DNA from: Semisulcospira habei
Taxonomy: Eukaryota > Mollusca > Gastropoda > Semisulcospiridae
Assembly: GCA_036245525.1 (NCBI GenBank)
Contig: BTPG01000001.1
Span: 181,390,671-181,454,670, forward strand
Length of the DNA: 64,000 nt
Direction: 5' to 3'
The notes beneath the pieces were generated by a model. It saw only the letters and a program-made list of their open reading frames with translations. It had not been told where the DNA came from and did not search any database. Numbering within the stretch: position 1 is the stretch's first letter; the number at the start of each line of letters is the position of its first letter. This document shows positions 63,115-64,000 of the stretch, piece after piece. Position numbers and translations under genes: made by a program.

Positions 63115-63530
63115 TCACATGATGGACTGTTTTGCACCAGGAGAGTAGTCTGTCCCTTTTTGTGCCAGTGTAGTCTGTCCCTTTTGTACCAGGAATGTAG
63201 TATGTCCATTTTGCACCAGCAGTGAAGTCTGTCTCCTGTCACATGATGGTCCATTTTACACCAGGGGTGTAGTCTGTCCCTTCTGTACCAGGGGTGTAGT
63301 CTGTCTCCGGTAAGATGATGGACCGTTTTGCACCAAGAGTGTAGTCTGTCCCTTCTGTACCAGGAGTGTAGTCTGTCTCCGGTACGATGATGGACAGTTT
63401 TGCACCAGGAGTGTAGTCTGTTCACTTTGCACCAGGAGTGTAGTCTGTTCACTTTGCACCAGGAGTGTAGTCTGTCCATTTTGCACCAGGAGTGTAGTCT
63501 GTCCATTTTGTACCATGAGTGTAGGTAGTG
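63115..63530. repeat. Minisatellite after PLOD exon 8, composite 25-60-bp units
   Basis: Units GTCACATGATGGACTGTTTT, GCACCAGGAGTGTAGTCTG, TCCCTTTTGTACCAGG. The first unit begins seven bases after the exon 8 end. One later unit reads CTCCGGTAAGATGATGG, so it has a possible extra donor. Confidence 0.9.
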
Positions 63531-63539
63531 GCAGCCAAA

Positions 63540-64000
63540 ATTTCATTATAACTTGAGACCTTCCTTACATTGTTTTATTAATAGAGCATTAAGAAACAAA
63601 CAAACAGCAAAAAAGATTTTGTAAATATGTTGATTAGTTCCTGAGATACGACATTTTAAACTTTTAGGCTTTCGTCCGTGGCCCGCCAACCTAATGAAAA
63701 GCCATTTTCAGACAAGGGATACAGAGACACTTAAGAAGATACAGGCTTCATCTTTTTATTTCACAATCTGTATTATCAGGAAAGTATCAAAAACAAATAT
63801 GAAAACCATAATGCAGTACAATGATGTGCAACGAGTTGCTAAAAATGGAAAAAAATAAATCGGAGCCGAGTTGACATTGCACAGAAGTCCAACTTTGTGA
63901 CCATATTGTGAACAATCTTTCGCTTAAAATAACCTTTTGTGAGATGATTTTAACAAATATATATACAAAAAGTAAGCCTATTTTTTTTCAGACTGTAATA
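63540..64000. other. PLOD intron 8, unique part at window end
   Basis: A/T-rich, no exon recognised. Confidence 0.4.

Overview
This is a eukaryotic, repeat-saturated animal window. The only host gene I can support is a collagen lysyl hydroxylase (PLOD family) spread over at least 44.6 kb with very long introns. RTE-type and other LINEs, tRNA-derived SINEs, Tc1, pogo/Tigger and TTAA-type DNA transposons, plus dense minisatellites, suggest a marine mollusc, most likely a gastropod. That assignment is an inference from repeat style and protein resemblance, not something the sequence proves. There are no prokaryotic operons, CRISPR arrays or complete viral genomes.

Layout. 1-18.5 kb is intergenic: minisatellites of 25-51 bp units, a terminal-inverted-repeat element enclosing a 25-bp array (2913-3842), a short GC-rich MITE, a LINE insertion with an RNase H-bearing 3' segment inside a 51-bp array (5.5-9.0 kb), several LINE 3' ends, and a 5'-truncated RTE-like LINE on the minus strand (15.4-17.4 kb). 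From 18,529 to 63,107 eight exons on the plus strand join, with every GT/AG boundary and phase consistent, into exactly 245 codons. They encode a signal peptide and the N-terminal glycosyltransferase domain of PLOD; the remaining exons lie beyond the window. Intron 3 holds a 62-bp minisatellite split by a DNA transposon that is itself split by a nearly intact RTE. Intron 4 (17.3 kb) holds a transposase-like pseudogene split by a second RTE, a long inverted repeat with a deleted Tc1 inside, and many MITEs. Introns 5-8 hold more minisatellites, SINEs and hairpin elements.

Most unusual features. (1) Minisatellites contain the splice junctions of the host gene. The 27-bp array before exon 6 is built from the last 12 bases of the intron plus the first 15 bases of the exon. 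The array after exon 7 repeats the exon end with its GTAAGT donor. The region before exon 4 carries degenerate copies of its acceptor plus exon start. Other arrays start at or within a few bases of exons 3, 6 and 8. (2) Two families of short TTAA-ended elements share one long hairpin core; the stems differ between families by paired, compensating changes. (3) A motif close to TGTCACRRTCGAC is repeated many times, in both orientations, at both ends of the transposase-like pseudogene. (4) Nested insertions can be dated relative to one another from intact target-site duplications.
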